Positions 19,353-30,575 of a DNA stretch of 64,000 bases are shown piece after piece; the stretch's first letter is position 1; each line of letters starts with the position of its first letter. Source of the DNA: Furcasterigmium furcatum. Lineage: Eukaryota > Ascomycota > Sordariomycetes > Glomerellales > Plectosphaerellaceae. The notes beneath the pieces were generated by a model. It made no database searches. It had not been told where the DNA came from and worked only from the letters and a program-made list of their open reading frames with translations. The stretch covers positions 1,182,934-1,246,933 of the forward strand of contig BCIA01000001.1 of assembly GCA_001599815.1 (NCBI GenBank), written 5' to 3'. A program made the translations under genes and the position numbers.

Positions 19353-22300
19353 GAATGTGAGGCGTGGGGGAGGAAGAGGAGAGAAGGAAAAGGGCTTTCC
19401 AGGGCAATATGAGAGCCTGGAGGGGGCATGCGATGGTACCCTGGCTGCGTTTGCAGGTGGGTTTCTATTGCAGTGCAGTCTAGACAACGTCCTGGGGGAC
19501 AGGCAGGACAGGGGTGTCTCGTTGGACAACCGACAGTTGGTCGGGTGAGGAATCAGAGAGGGGAAGGCTCAGGCTTGGGCTGTGCCGGTCAAGAATTCTG
19601 CTCGGTCCGTCCTCGAGATCAGATCGGTCTGATCTGGTGAACCGGAGTCGGTACCTGGGCGTGGCCAGCAGCTAGTGAAGCTAAGAGGCCAGGACACGAG
19701 GACGACAGCGGGAGCGGAGGAGGAGGTGGGGAAGGATGGTGGGAGAAGACGGAGCCCAGGCACAGGCTGGGCCAGGGAGGGTGAGGTCGACGACTGTGAT
19801 TGTGGGCAGCAGTCTCGGGCCATTGAAAGGTAGGCTGAGCCTGGTGAGGGAGACGGTTCGTCGTGTGTGGTCCACGAGTGATAGATGGCCTTCACTCTGA
19901 TGCTGATGACCAGGGTGCCAAGGAGGTGCTTGAGGGATTGGCGATCGAGGACAGTCGGGGATCCAGAGGAGAGATCGGTCGATGGCTTCTGGACTGGGCC
20001 TTGCTGGGGCGACGTGTGTCTGCCGGAATGAGGTCCGGATTGGTACAAGCCCACAGCAGGCTTGCGTGAGAGGAGGGGCCTCGGGCTGTGAACACCGGTT
20101 GGCCAGCCAGGATGGGGGCGAGAGCGAGGGCGAGGGAGGGATGTCGTCGGTGAGAGCAGAATGTCGACGAGTCGAGGAAGACTGCTCGTCGTGGTGGTGG
20201 CAATGAGAAGGGCTGGCGAATGGTTCGAGAGACGGATGATATCCGAGAACTTGAAAGAATGCGCCGGCAGTGGAGGCACCCAAGACCGATGAGCTGATGG
20301 TCCACAGGGAGTTCTCAGTGGTGGGGCGCTAGGGTGACAGCGCTGTGCGGTGGACAACGGCGCTGAAGAATGCCCTGAGCGGCGACCTAATGGAAAGCAG
20401 CTGCAGTGGATGGGGCGGGATTTGGGAGGCGCTAGGTTCCTAGGGCGGGGGCTTCCAGGGACGTCGTCCAAGTTGGGGGGCAGAGCCGAGCCGAGATGGA
20501 CGTGGGCAATCGGGGGCGAATATGGGAAATCGAGATTTCGATGAGGGGGAGAGAGGGAAAAAGGAGGGAGCGGGCTCCGTGGCGGTTAAAGAGCAAGAAT
20601 CGGTAGGTCCCTCGGAGCTGGAGATGGGATGGATTGGGCGTCCAATGCGTTCTAGCGGCGTTGCGTTAGCAGAAGCATAAGTAGGAGCACGGCGGAAACT
20701 AGGTAGGTGGCCGTGCCGGCCTGTTGAGCTGCCGCGTCCTTTCACTAACCCGTTTGCAGCACTTTGAGATCCGCTGCTGCGCTGTCGTTAGGTCGGCTGT
20801 CGACGTTCAAGCTGTGGTACTTTACGTCGAAACGGAGAAGACGAGGCGGCATCGATCCCGAGGCGCCAGGGGAGACAATAAAAACTAGGACGTCTCCCGC
20901 GAGTCGATAGTTCTTCCCCTCTTGCCTGTCCGTCCTGTCGATCTCTGGGGCAGACGGCACCTCGGAGGCTCAGGGGGTGGAACCGGCGTCCTGGAAAGGA
21001 CACACGTTCAGCATCCTGCTGGGGCACCAAGACTCCAGCGACCGCGTTCTGGACCATCCTCCGAGGCCGCCTCAAGGATGGGTCAGGCTTTCTGCAGGCC
21101 GAAAAGGTGGGCTGATGTGAGAGGGAAACGGTTTCTGGGTACCGTCGTGCCCTCTGTCTCACCTCTCACCGCACCTTTCTTCTGCGACTGTATGTACTCG
21201 TAAGCCAGCTCATCGGCATCGGCATCATCATATCATCCTGCCGTTCGTGGACGCATGTCGTCCGCCGTCCGGTCGGGCTGCCGTTGGTTCTATTTTGACA
21301 TCGTGCTAGGCGTCCCGCAGCCTCAGCTCGGACCCAAGGATGATGCCTCCAAGAGTTCAGACGGCTCGTCTGTCTGGCGTCATTGGCGTCGAGAGTAGAG
21401 AACCCGCGCCATCCGCAGCGGCCGGCCAGTTTCTGTACGCAGTACGGACCAAGATGAGGCGTCGGCGCGACACAAACGGGGGCGCATGCCAAGGAAGCAC
21501 AAAGAGCGAGTGACCCGAGAGGGCAGACAACTGCTGGAGCTGAGGAGCGTGAGAGGAACGGTGGTTGTCTTTGGGGAAACCCCTGGCGGGACAAAGCCAA
21601 TCTGGAGCTTGTTCTGGGGGGCTGGACCACGGTCGGCCCCACACGGTAATCGACGATCCTTTCTCGGCCTGGCAAGAAGGCCCCAAAGGACCCTTCCTTC
21701 TCTGTCTTGGTAAAACTCCCATGACGGATCGGCGCTGGCCTGGAACGCAAACGGCGGGGCTCCTTCCAGCTGCCAGATTTGATGCAATTCCGCTTGTTGG
21801 AAGCTACCACCGTTTTGCCGCTTTCCATATCGACCGCCTGCGCAGCATGACTCAGCGAGGACGTGCCCGGGCTCCTGGAAGTCATCCAAATTCGGTATGC
21901 ATTCCACCCTTTCCCTCTACACACATGACCTCACCGTCGGCATCGGCTTGGTCGACGTTCCAAGCACTCGAGCTTATCAGGAACTACATCGTTGTCAGGT
22001 CTCTCGACATGGCAAAGACTTGGCCATTGCCACCATGCCAGCCGACGAGCACCAATAGAGGCTCAACGACCCGACGACAGCATGTCATACACTGCGACAG
22101 CTTTGACATGTCAATGGCACACAGATAATTCTTGCAAGTGCGAAGCCCGATCTCGTCCAAGCCCCTTCTCAGTTCCGGGTTGAGCTATGAAATACCATCT
22201 TCGGGGTCGATATGCCGCCGAGGTATTCACCGGCGATGAGCATGCTCACCGAGGTCGCTCGGTAGGGGGCGGCTTCACCGGACAGGGTCCGTCTCCCCAA

Positions 22301-23546
22301 GCTCTCGACACTGACCTCCAAGGTCATCTCGAGCACTCAAGCGATCCGCTGATCAGTCCGACAACGATTGAGGCTATTTTATTCGATCCCTCGATTTTGC
22401 AAAGAATCATTTACGACCAAAGTGGTTCCGCCACAATGAGCACGAATGGCCTGGCAAACGAAGTTGACCTCATCAAGCACCAGCATCTCTAGATCATTTC
22501 ATTGCTCGTACTCCGTGGATACTCTTGCCAGACATTCGGCCTCTCCTCGTCTCCTGATGTATCCTTGGGCGGCTACGCAGCGTCACTGCTCAACGACGCA
22601 CACCATCCTGTGTCGCCGGTCACCTCCCAGCGGTAACCGGACAAACCACGCTCAACGACCGCAAACCGACCCGGAGAACCACTCTTCAAACAGCCAGATG
22701 TCGGACGATATGCACATCAGGATGATCCGGTCACGACCAGAGTCCGATCTGATGTCATCCTTCCCGGGTCCCCGAACGCATGGCCGTCGCCCTCTGGTCA
22801 TCCCACGATACACGACCGGCCCCCTCCCGCCACCTCGACTCCTCCGGTTTCTCGATGCCCGGCCCAATCATGCCCCTGGCTTCATCCAGGCGGGTATATC
22901 AGCAAGTGCTTGCGGCACATCGCGAATCGCCCATGCGATTGGGTGTCCATCACGGCGACCGGCCAATCAGGGCTCAGCGCATCCTCCCGGGCGCTTAAAC
23001 GTCGTCTTGGTCCAACGTCGTCCGGCCGCCTCATTGGTTGTCCCCCGCCGTGATTGTCTTCGACAGGACGTGCAGCAACCCACGACCAGCCCCCATCTGC
23101 TGGCCGCTGGGGGCGATCACAAAGCGCTGCAGACTGACCGTACTGTACGAAGCCGCTCCTGAGTGGCCGAGCCGCCGGATGGGCGCACATGTAGCCCAGA
23201 GGGCGGCCCTTTAACACGTCCGCCCCTCCCAGCCGGGCGGCTCTTCCATCCTCTCTTTTCTCTTGATGCGGTGACTTGATTCCTGTGCAAAAAGATACGG
23301 GTGTACTCCCTTGACGACGACGACGACAGACCCGACCTTTGAACTCGGGAACTCGCGCGCAAACGACGACCGACCTCGCGAGCCCGGTGCTCCGCTCAAT
23401 GTGAAAGACACCATACCCTCGGCGACAAGTGCCTCCGAGAAACGGATAAAGGAGCCAAACCTGAAAGAGAGAGGCAGAAGAACCTCAAAAGAAACCCAGA
23501 TATCAAACGCCACTATCTACTTCTCCCAAATCCATTCATCAACAAG
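19353..23546. other. Long (4.2 kb) divergent spacer upstream of the histidine kinase
   Basis: Several frames are open here, but their composition (Arg/Ser/Pro/His-rich, no domain) and the absence of paired splice signals argue against genes. The first few hundred bases left of about 20.5 kb probably belong to a long kinase 5' leader. The last 300 bases before 23547 are pyrimidine- and CA-rich, like the leader of the next gene. Nothing else was recognised. Confidence 0.5.
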
Positions 23547-24552
23547 ATGGCCGACGAAACGCCCACCAAGAAATCCTCCAAGATGACCTACCGCATCATC
23601 GGGCGGCGGTGGCCGTTCAAGAAGACTCGCTACATGTGGTTGTTCATGCTCGTCGAGCTCATCATCCTCATCCCTAATCTCATCCTCCACGCCCTCGCCC
23701 ATCCGGACACCTGGCGGACGGCCATGTGGGAGATTGGCTTTGAGAACGGCTGGAACTCCGATCCTCGCATGGTCCTCTATGCCGCCGCAAACTACCGCCC
23801 CGAGCCGACTGTTGCGTTCGTCTGGACGAAGACGTGAGTTGTCCTGCATTCGTCCCCGAGTGCCTCGCGAACCAAGACGTCAGATGTACTAACTGTATCC
23901 CAGGCTCACCCTCTTCAATGTCGCCATCACAATCGTCACACTCTTCACGCTGCTTCTCCGCATGGTCTTCTTCATCATGAAGATCTTCTATCCCGCCGTC
24001 GCCCTCTTCTTCCACATCGGCCTCGTCACCATTTGGACAATCTCCGTCTACGGCCAGATGGGCCCCGACCACGCAGACCCCCGACACCCGTCCAACATCG
24101 CGTGGTACATCACCCGCTCCTGCGACGCCGCCGGCGGCCGCTTCCGCGCCGTCAAGGAGTGCACCATGGCCAAGGCCAGCTTCGCCATCTCCGTCCTCAT
24201 GCTCGCCGTGTTCCTCGTCCATCTCGGCATCGCCATCTGGGGTATGTGGCCGAACGAGATCAACAACCGACGCAGACGCTCCAAGACCAACGGTGACGAC
24301 AGCGACAGCGACAACGAGGACGCCTCCGACGACGAGGAGGACAACAGCTCCGGCGGCAGCAGCCCCGTCGACCCCAAGGCCGCCCGCCGCGCGAAGAGCG
24401 GCACCTGGGAGATGAAGAGCATGTCCGGCGGCAACGGCGGCAACCCGCCCCTGAGCCCGCGCGTGACGGTGCAGCCGTACACGCCGAGGACAATGGCGTT
24501 CCACACGCTTGACAGGAAGTTGCCGCTGAGGCAACAAGATCGCTGGGGCTGA
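23547..24552 (+). CDS. Four-helix membrane protein of unknown function (MARVEL-like layout)
   Basis: Exons 23547-23833 and 23904-24552 (70 bp intron with GTGAGT donor, TACTAAC branch box and CAG acceptor) encode 311 residues. Four hydrophobic segments are visible: MWLFMLVELIILIPNLILHA (about 30-49), LFNVAITIVTLFTLLLRMVF (about 100-120), a third ending in ALFFHIGLVTIWTISVYG (about 125-147), and FAISVLMLAVFLVHLGIAIW (about 185-205). The loop between helices 3 and 4 carries two Cys residues (TRSCDAAGG and VKECTMAK). The C-terminal tail is cytosolic-looking: acidic (DDSDSDNEDASDDEEDN), then Ser/Pro/Arg-rich. The layout resembles fungal MARVEL-like or plasma-membrane tetra-span proteins, but I cannot name a family. 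The start ATG (CAAGATGGCC) is the first in frame. Confidence 0.8.
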
Positions 24553-24825
24553 TGACGGCATTCCCTCCAGACAGTATAATTTTCTTGCATGTATGGGATA
24601 TAGCGGGTGGGGGGCCTCTCACCTACGGCGTTTTGGGGGCAGGGCCATATTACTTTGACAGATGAAATCAACACTGTAAAATTTGTTCACATATCTCTGT
24701 GCCTGAGTCTGACTGATCCTGCTGGGCTTTTGTGACGAGCTATCATTCAACGTCCTGGCGCAAATCCAATATGTCGCCACTCTCGTTTCAGAAAACCTCG
24801 ATGTCTGCCCAACTCACGTTGTCTC

Positions 24826-26540
24826 TCACTCAGCATCTACCTGCAACGGCTTCCCCATCCCACCGAAAGTCACCATCTTGGTGATCTGATACTCCGCCAC
24901 GCCATACTTGGACCCTTCTCTACCGAACCCGCTCTCCTTCACTCCTCCAAACGGCGCCGCCGGGTCCGAGATCAGCCCCGTGTTAACGCCCACCATGCCG
25001 ACCTCCAGCGCCTCCGCAACGCGATACACCCTCTCCAGGTCCCTCGAGAAGAAATACCCCGCCAGCCCGACCTCGGCTGCGTTAGCCAGCGCCACGACCT
25101 CGGCCTCCGTGTCAAACGGGAACAGCCCGGCGACGGGCCCGAAAGTTTCCTCCGACGCCATGGCCATGGCCCCCGTCATCCCCGCAACGACCGTCGGCTG
25201 GAAGAAGTTGCCCTCGATGCGCTCGCCGCCCGTCAGGACGGTGGCGCCCTTGGCCGTGGCATCCTGGACGTGCGCTTCGGCCTTCGCCACGGCCCTGTCG
25301 TGGATGAGCGGGCCGTGGGTGGTGCCGGCCTCGAAGCCGTTGCCGACGGTAAAGCCCTTGACCTGGTCTGCGAAGCGGGCGGCGAAGGCGTCGTAGATGC
25401 CGCGCTGGACGTATATGCGGTTGGCACAGACGCAGGTCTGTCCCGAGGAGCGGAATTTGGAGGCGACGGCGCCCGCGATGGCGGCGTCGAGGTCCGCGTC
25501 GTCGAAGACGATGAAGGGTGCGTTGCCGCCGAGCTCGAGCGAGAGCTTCTTGAGGGTGCTGGAGGACTGGCGCATGAGGAGCTTGCCGACGTTGGTGGAG
25601 CCGGTGAAGGAGATCTTGCGGACGGTAGGGTGGGTGGTGAGGATCTCGCCGACCTCGGGGGTGTTGATGTGAGAGGTGATGACGTTGATGACGCCCGGGG
25701 GGATGCCCGCGCGGTGGGCGAGCTCGGCGAGGGCGAGGGAGGTGAAGGGAGTCTCGGCGGGGGCCTTCGCGACGACGGTGCAGCCGGCGGCGAGGGCAGG
25801 GCCGATTTTACGCGTTATCATGGCGGCGGGGAAGTTCCAGGGGGTGATGAGGCCGCAGACGCCGACAGGTTCCTTGACAGTCCAAACGCGGTTACCAGGG
25901 ACGGTGGCGGGGATAGTATCGCCGTAGATGCGAGGGGCCTCCTCACTGAACCATTCGAGGAAGTTGGCGGAGTAGGTGACTTCTCCCTTGGCATCGGCCA
26001 GCGGCTTGCCGTTCTCCCAGGTGATGAGGGTAGCGAGATCCTCAGCGTTCTCCATGGTCAGGTCGTACCATTTGCGCAGGAGCTTGGAACGCTCGCGGGC
26101 GGTCTTGGTGCGGAAGGACTTGAATGCCTCGGCGGCAGCGGCAATTGCCTCTTCCGCGTCGACCGTGTCTAGTTCGGGTGCCGTGCCGACGAGCTCGCCA
26201 GTGGCAGGGTCTGATGGTCAGAGAGGGGAACAGGAGCACATGGATCGGGAGGCATACCGTGGACCTCAAAGGTCTTGCCAGACCTGGCCTTGACCCATTT
26301 GCCATTGACATAGCAGACATTCTGCTTAAGAAGGGACGGATCGTTAAGCTGAGGAATGTCAGTCACTGATACAGGACATCTACAGAAACGCCGAGAACAC
26401 ACCTTGGGGACCATTGTTGAGGCGGCTCTGATTGTAAAGGGCACAAAGTGGCTTCCGATGGGCTGTCTGGAGGTGATGGAGTTGCGAGATGCTCGCAGCA
26501 GCCTCTCTGGGTGGCCGGGGCGGGGTAGAAGGCGCATCAT
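24826..26540 (-). CDS. Succinate-semialdehyde dehydrogenase (NAD(P)+), aldehyde dehydrogenase family
   Basis: Exons 26540-26403, 26348-26258 and 26210-24826, with introns of 54 and 47 bp, give 537 residues. The first about 45 residues are Arg/Ser-rich with no acidic residues, like a mitochondrial leader, before VPKLNDPSLLKQNVCYVNGK where the enzyme proper begins. Family motifs are TPWNFPAAMITRKIGPALAA, the FTGSTNVGKLLM coenzyme loop, catalytic base Glu302 (LSLELGGNAPF) and nucleophile Cys336 (SSGQTCVCANR). The 34-residue spacing matches known aldehyde dehydrogenases. The second Cys two residues after the nucleophile is typical of GabD-type SSADH. It oxidises succinate semialdehyde to succinate, the last step of the GABA shunt feeding the TCA cycle. 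An alternative start at the internal MVPK would give a cytosolic form. It is divergent from the GH79 gene. Confidence 0.93.
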
Positions 26541-27557
26541 GTTGATGGTTGGACAGAGTAAGTTCTAGAGCTCCAGGTTTGTTTGGGTTGTACAGCCCAC
26601 CGCGTGCAATAGGTGAAGGAGGGGAACCTCGGCAACTCGTGTTCGAGGCGACTGGGCAGTTGATCTGCGTGTGATGTTGCCAGATCGACTTTCTTCTGAT
26701 TTCGGCGTCAATGGGCTCAGATGTCCGCGGGGACAACCAGATATAACCTGGGCAGTGTCGCGGGTATGATGAGTTCTCAAGTGAGGATGAGTTGTAAGAG
26801 GTACAACTTTGGCGGCGGTCGATGACGTTGGGGCAATTGGGTGAGATCACCGGCCCGGTGCGTGCTCAAGCTTGAGTGGGGCCCCTCCCGCATCTCCACC
26901 GCTGCCGGCCCGGGTTCGGCGCCGGATATTCGATGAAGCGGTATACCGGCCGAGATGGACAAGTTCTGGGGAAGTGTAATGAAATGGATAATTCCAAAGA
27001 TACGGTTGTACTCTGAGTCTACCGAGCTGGGGTCTGGCTCGCTGGGTTTCCCAGTATGGCATACGAGCCGAGCCCGTTACCCCTGCCCTGCTTCCAGTGG
27101 GCATAGTAGTTAGTAACTGGTCAGGACAGTACCAGGACTCAAGACATTTCCACTGGAACATATTACAGGTTGAACATATAGAATTATAAACCGATTTTCA
27201 ACCCCAACTCCATATCATTTCACCCTGGTATCTGCAATGGAAGTATGGCAGCGCATTGTACCAAAGTCCTCTTCACTCTCGAGGCTGGCCTGGCTGACTA
27301 ACAGTGTCTCAAGTCAGACTGGAGCGGGCATCGAATGAATGCACCAACATGGATCCAGCTGGAGCTCCCCCGCGTCGATCCGTCGTTCTCGTATTAGCTC
27401 CATCAACTGCAACGTCCTTCATCCCGCCGTTTTCGACCCGGCTAGGCGCCAATGGCCTGATAATACCGACATCCCGCCTCTCTAGCGCTGAGGAACGGCA
27501 GACTATGCCGATAGTACAAAAGGCCGGGGTCAGCTCCTTCAATCAGATGCGCCCACA
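26541..27557. other. Divergent promoter region (SSADH / GH79)
   Basis: About 1 kb between two divergent genes, with no supported gene. Short frames are noncoding in character. The last 250 bases overlap the probable leader of the GH79 gene, whose true start is uncertain. Confidence 0.5.
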
Positions 27558-29538
27558 ATGGCTCCTCACTATCACTCCGACCTCCCCGACCCCTGGATCT
27601 TCGTCGGCTTCAAGGCTCGCCAGATCATGACCTCCCTCTCATCCCTCGTCCCGTCCGACCTTCTCTGTACTTTTCAGTCCGTGTGGCCTTCCCGGCCCAT
27701 CGTCGACATACTATGGGCCGTCTTTGCCATGACCGCCTCCTTGTCTCCGGATATCAATGACACCCACGCCGTTCCAGGCCCTGGAGAGGCCAGCACCGTG
27801 TTTGAAGCGTTCATGAGCTACTCGATCGAGTTTGTCTTTTGGCCCGATTTCGCTGGTGGTTCTCCCCGGATAATCCTCCAACAAGCCCGTATACTGACCG
27901 TCCCAGGGAACTCATCACATCCCAATGTCTTCACGGACAACTTGCTCGCCAACCTCGGCCAGCTTCAGGGCGCACGCCCTTATCTGAGGATTGGGGGTAA
28001 CACGCAAGACTACGCTCTCTATGACCCGGACCTCCCAGTCGCCGTCAACGGCTCATACGACTTCAACCGCTCCCGCGACTATCCCACCACCGTCACCATC
28101 GGCCCGTCATTCTTCGACTCATACGCCGCCCTCAACGCCACAAAATACACTCACGGCTTCAACCTCGCCCTTGGAGCCATCTCTGCCCAAGGCTGGGACA
28201 CCCTCACCCAGACCGCACCCCTCGCTTGCAAGGCCATTGGTAAGGACAACCTCGACCACTGGGAATATGGCAACGAGCCAGACCTGTACTCCGTTTCCGC
28301 CCAAGGCCCCGTTCGCCCCCTGACATGGAATTCGCGCGAGTACGTCTCCCAATGGCTCAACGGCACCCGTCACCTCCGCCGCGTCCTCGAAGATGCATGT
28401 CCCGACATGGCCAAAGCCGACTGGGTCGCCCCCTCCAACGGCGGCGTCTTCAACCCTCTTCAGGCCGCAGACCAGTGGGCTGATGGGCTCAACGACGACA
28501 AGAACGTCGGCCTATTTTCCACCCACAATTACATCTCCGGCGCTGAGTCTGCGGGTGTCACGCTCCAGGGCACTCTCATGGATCATAAGAAGACCAAGCG
28601 GTCTGTCGATGCCCATGTCCGCACTTACCACGACCTCCAAGATGAGTTCGGCCCCGACAACATCCCTCCTCACATCCTCGGTGAACACAATTCCCTGTAT
28701 CACCAGGGCAAGCCCGGCCTGTCCAACTCCTTCGGGGCTGCCCTCTGGGGGCTCGATTTCAACCTCTACGCCGCCTCAGTCGGCATTCGGCGCGTCCACA
28801 TGCACATGGGGACCGACTACAGAGTATGCTCTCCCCCCTATCCCCTCTCATATTCAACCCAACGACTAACACCCGCAGTACGCAAGCTGGCAGCCCATCA
28901 CCACCGCCTCCACGGTCTCCGGCACCAAGCCCCCCTATTACAGCAACATCGCCCTCGTCGCCTTCCTCTCCCCGCGCCCCATCCCCATCTCCCCCCTCGC
29001 CGTCGCCCTGTCCGTCTCCAACGCCGCCCCCCGCGTCTCCGTCGCCAACATCCCCCTCCCCACACCACGCGCAGCAGCCTACGCAGCGTACATCTCCTCT
29101 CACCTCGCCCGCCTCGTCATCATAAACCTCCAAGCCTACAACTCAACTCTCAACGGCACCGGCCTCGCCCCTGACCCGTCCGCCCCCGAGCGCCCCCTCT
29201 TCAAATACGCCTTCCGCCTGCCCCCCAATCAGCTCCAGCGCGGCTGGGCCCGCCTCTCCCGCCTTTCCGCGAACGGGAGCGACGCCATCTCCGGCATCGC
29301 GTGGGACGGGTGGAGCTACAACCAGGACCTCGACGAGGGGCGCCCCGTGAGGCTGAGGAACATGACACACGAAGAGCGGGTCGTCGTCGTCGAGGGGGTC
29401 GTCGAGGTCGAGGTCCGGGCGAGCGAGGCCGTCATGCTGGATTTCATCGAGGTGTGCGAGCCCCCGGCTGAAGAGCGCGAGGAGAAGGACACGGATATCG
29501 AAGATCCGGATGACGAAGGCCTCGTGACCGACGATTAA
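27558..29538 (+). CDS. Glycoside hydrolase family 79-like enzyme (beta-glucuronidase/heparanase type)
   Basis: Exons 27558-27855, 27907-28823 and 28879-29538 give 625 residues. Intron 1 is 51 bp and in frame; removing it restores the family sequence FAGNSSHPN. Intron 2 is 55 bp (GTATGC, ACTAAC, CGCAG). GH79 features: SYSIEFVFWPDFAG, LRIGGNTQDYALYD, acid/base Glu223 in YGNEPDLYS, nucleophile Glu359 in LGEHNSLYHQGKPG, LWGLDFNLYAASVGIRRVHMH, and a C-terminal beta domain. Retaining GH79 enzymes release glucuronic or 4-O-methylglucuronic acid from glycans such as arabinogalactan proteins. Many Asn-X-Ser/Thr sites suggest secretion. The oddity is the N-terminus: the hydrophobic segment VDILWAVFAMTA lies about 50 residues in, so the true start may be an internal Met. 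The tail is very acidic. Confidence 0.85.
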
Positions 29539-30575
29539 GTGCACGTGTTGAAGGCGTCACCGGTGCACATTTGGTCTGTTTAATGGCAAGGCGTTTGGAG
29601 CTCGGATTCATTGGGACTCATAGCCACTGGCTGGCGACCTGCACACCTTGGGTTAGAAAATACATGGCTGTATACCTACCTTGCCATTTGAACAGTTGTT
29701 TCTTGAGAATGTGAGAAGATGGGGCAATCCATGGAGGTATCTCGAGTTTAGCTGTGCTAAAGGGAGAGGCAGTCTTGACTGTCCGTGGCCCCATATGAAC
29801 TCTCCCAGGGTTAGCTACATCTTATTCAACCCTCATTTAGACAGAGCGCGCGTACAGTGAGAGACAAATCTTAGCTGCGGACATAGCACGTTTAGCGCAA
29901 GAAGTCATCAGAACGGACAAGATATAATGCCAACGCGCAAGAGTCTATTAAGTATTATCAAGTGATATGCCCCCCGACCCGACACCCGCCCTAGTGGCAG
30001 GCTCAGACGGTCCAAACGCATCATATCAAATCGTCACCCGATACGATTTTGTTTTTTTCTGGTGTTTGAATAATAAGCGGCTACAGTCCGGGCACATCTC
30101 CCCTCTCCCTTCTTCTGCTCCTGTTTCCGTGTGTTCATGATTGTGTCCCGGACGGTTGGTCACGGGACACGGGTATACGGGGGTATCAAACCACGACACG
30201 ACGAAAAGGAAAATACACCAACAGCCCCGAAAACGGAAAAAAGAAACGAGAAACGACGTGCGGTGCGATGGCATGGGGCGAGTCGAACTCGGAGCGGCGC
30301 AGATGCTCCCCTCCAGGTTCGCCCCTCCCATGCGATGCAGATAAATCAAGAAACAAGGCCGTCGCCGCGTACGACAAGGCCGGCAATTTTAGGAAAGGGT
30401 ATCAGAGAACCAATCTTGACGGGGTATCTTGGGAAATGCAGATCCGATTCCCGACCAAAACCGTTGGCATGATGAGACGTCGTGTCATGTACTCTTGCGA
30501 GTTGGTATGCGAGCAGGGCGAGTCAGGCCCTGCTCACTTCCGAAGCTTGCGCAGCTCCGAACTCAGCTTCGCACT
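29539..30575. other. Convergent 3' spacer
   Basis: About 1 kb between convergent 3' ends of the GH79 gene and the Meu6-like gene. It is relatively AT-rich near 29600-30060. An imperfect inverted repeat (GCATGGG at 30271-30277 and CCCATGC at 30327-30333) could fold a hairpin in the 3' flank of the Meu6-like transcript. No gene was seen. Confidence 0.5.

Noticed and set aside
19353..19529. Upstream extension of the histidine kinase by 59 codons
   Set aside because: The extension begins at TTG and contains no ATG; the first ATG at 19352 is used instead.
21166..21924. 252-codon minus-strand frame upstream of the histidine kinase
   Set aside because: Noncoding-like composition and no supporting splice, signal or family features.
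30268..30335. tRNA-like element (GCATGGG...CCCATGC arms with TTCGA motif)
   Set aside because: The acceptor-like arms pair, but no proper T arm, D arm or anticodon loop can be drawn on either strand. Treated as an imperfect hairpin in a 3' flank.
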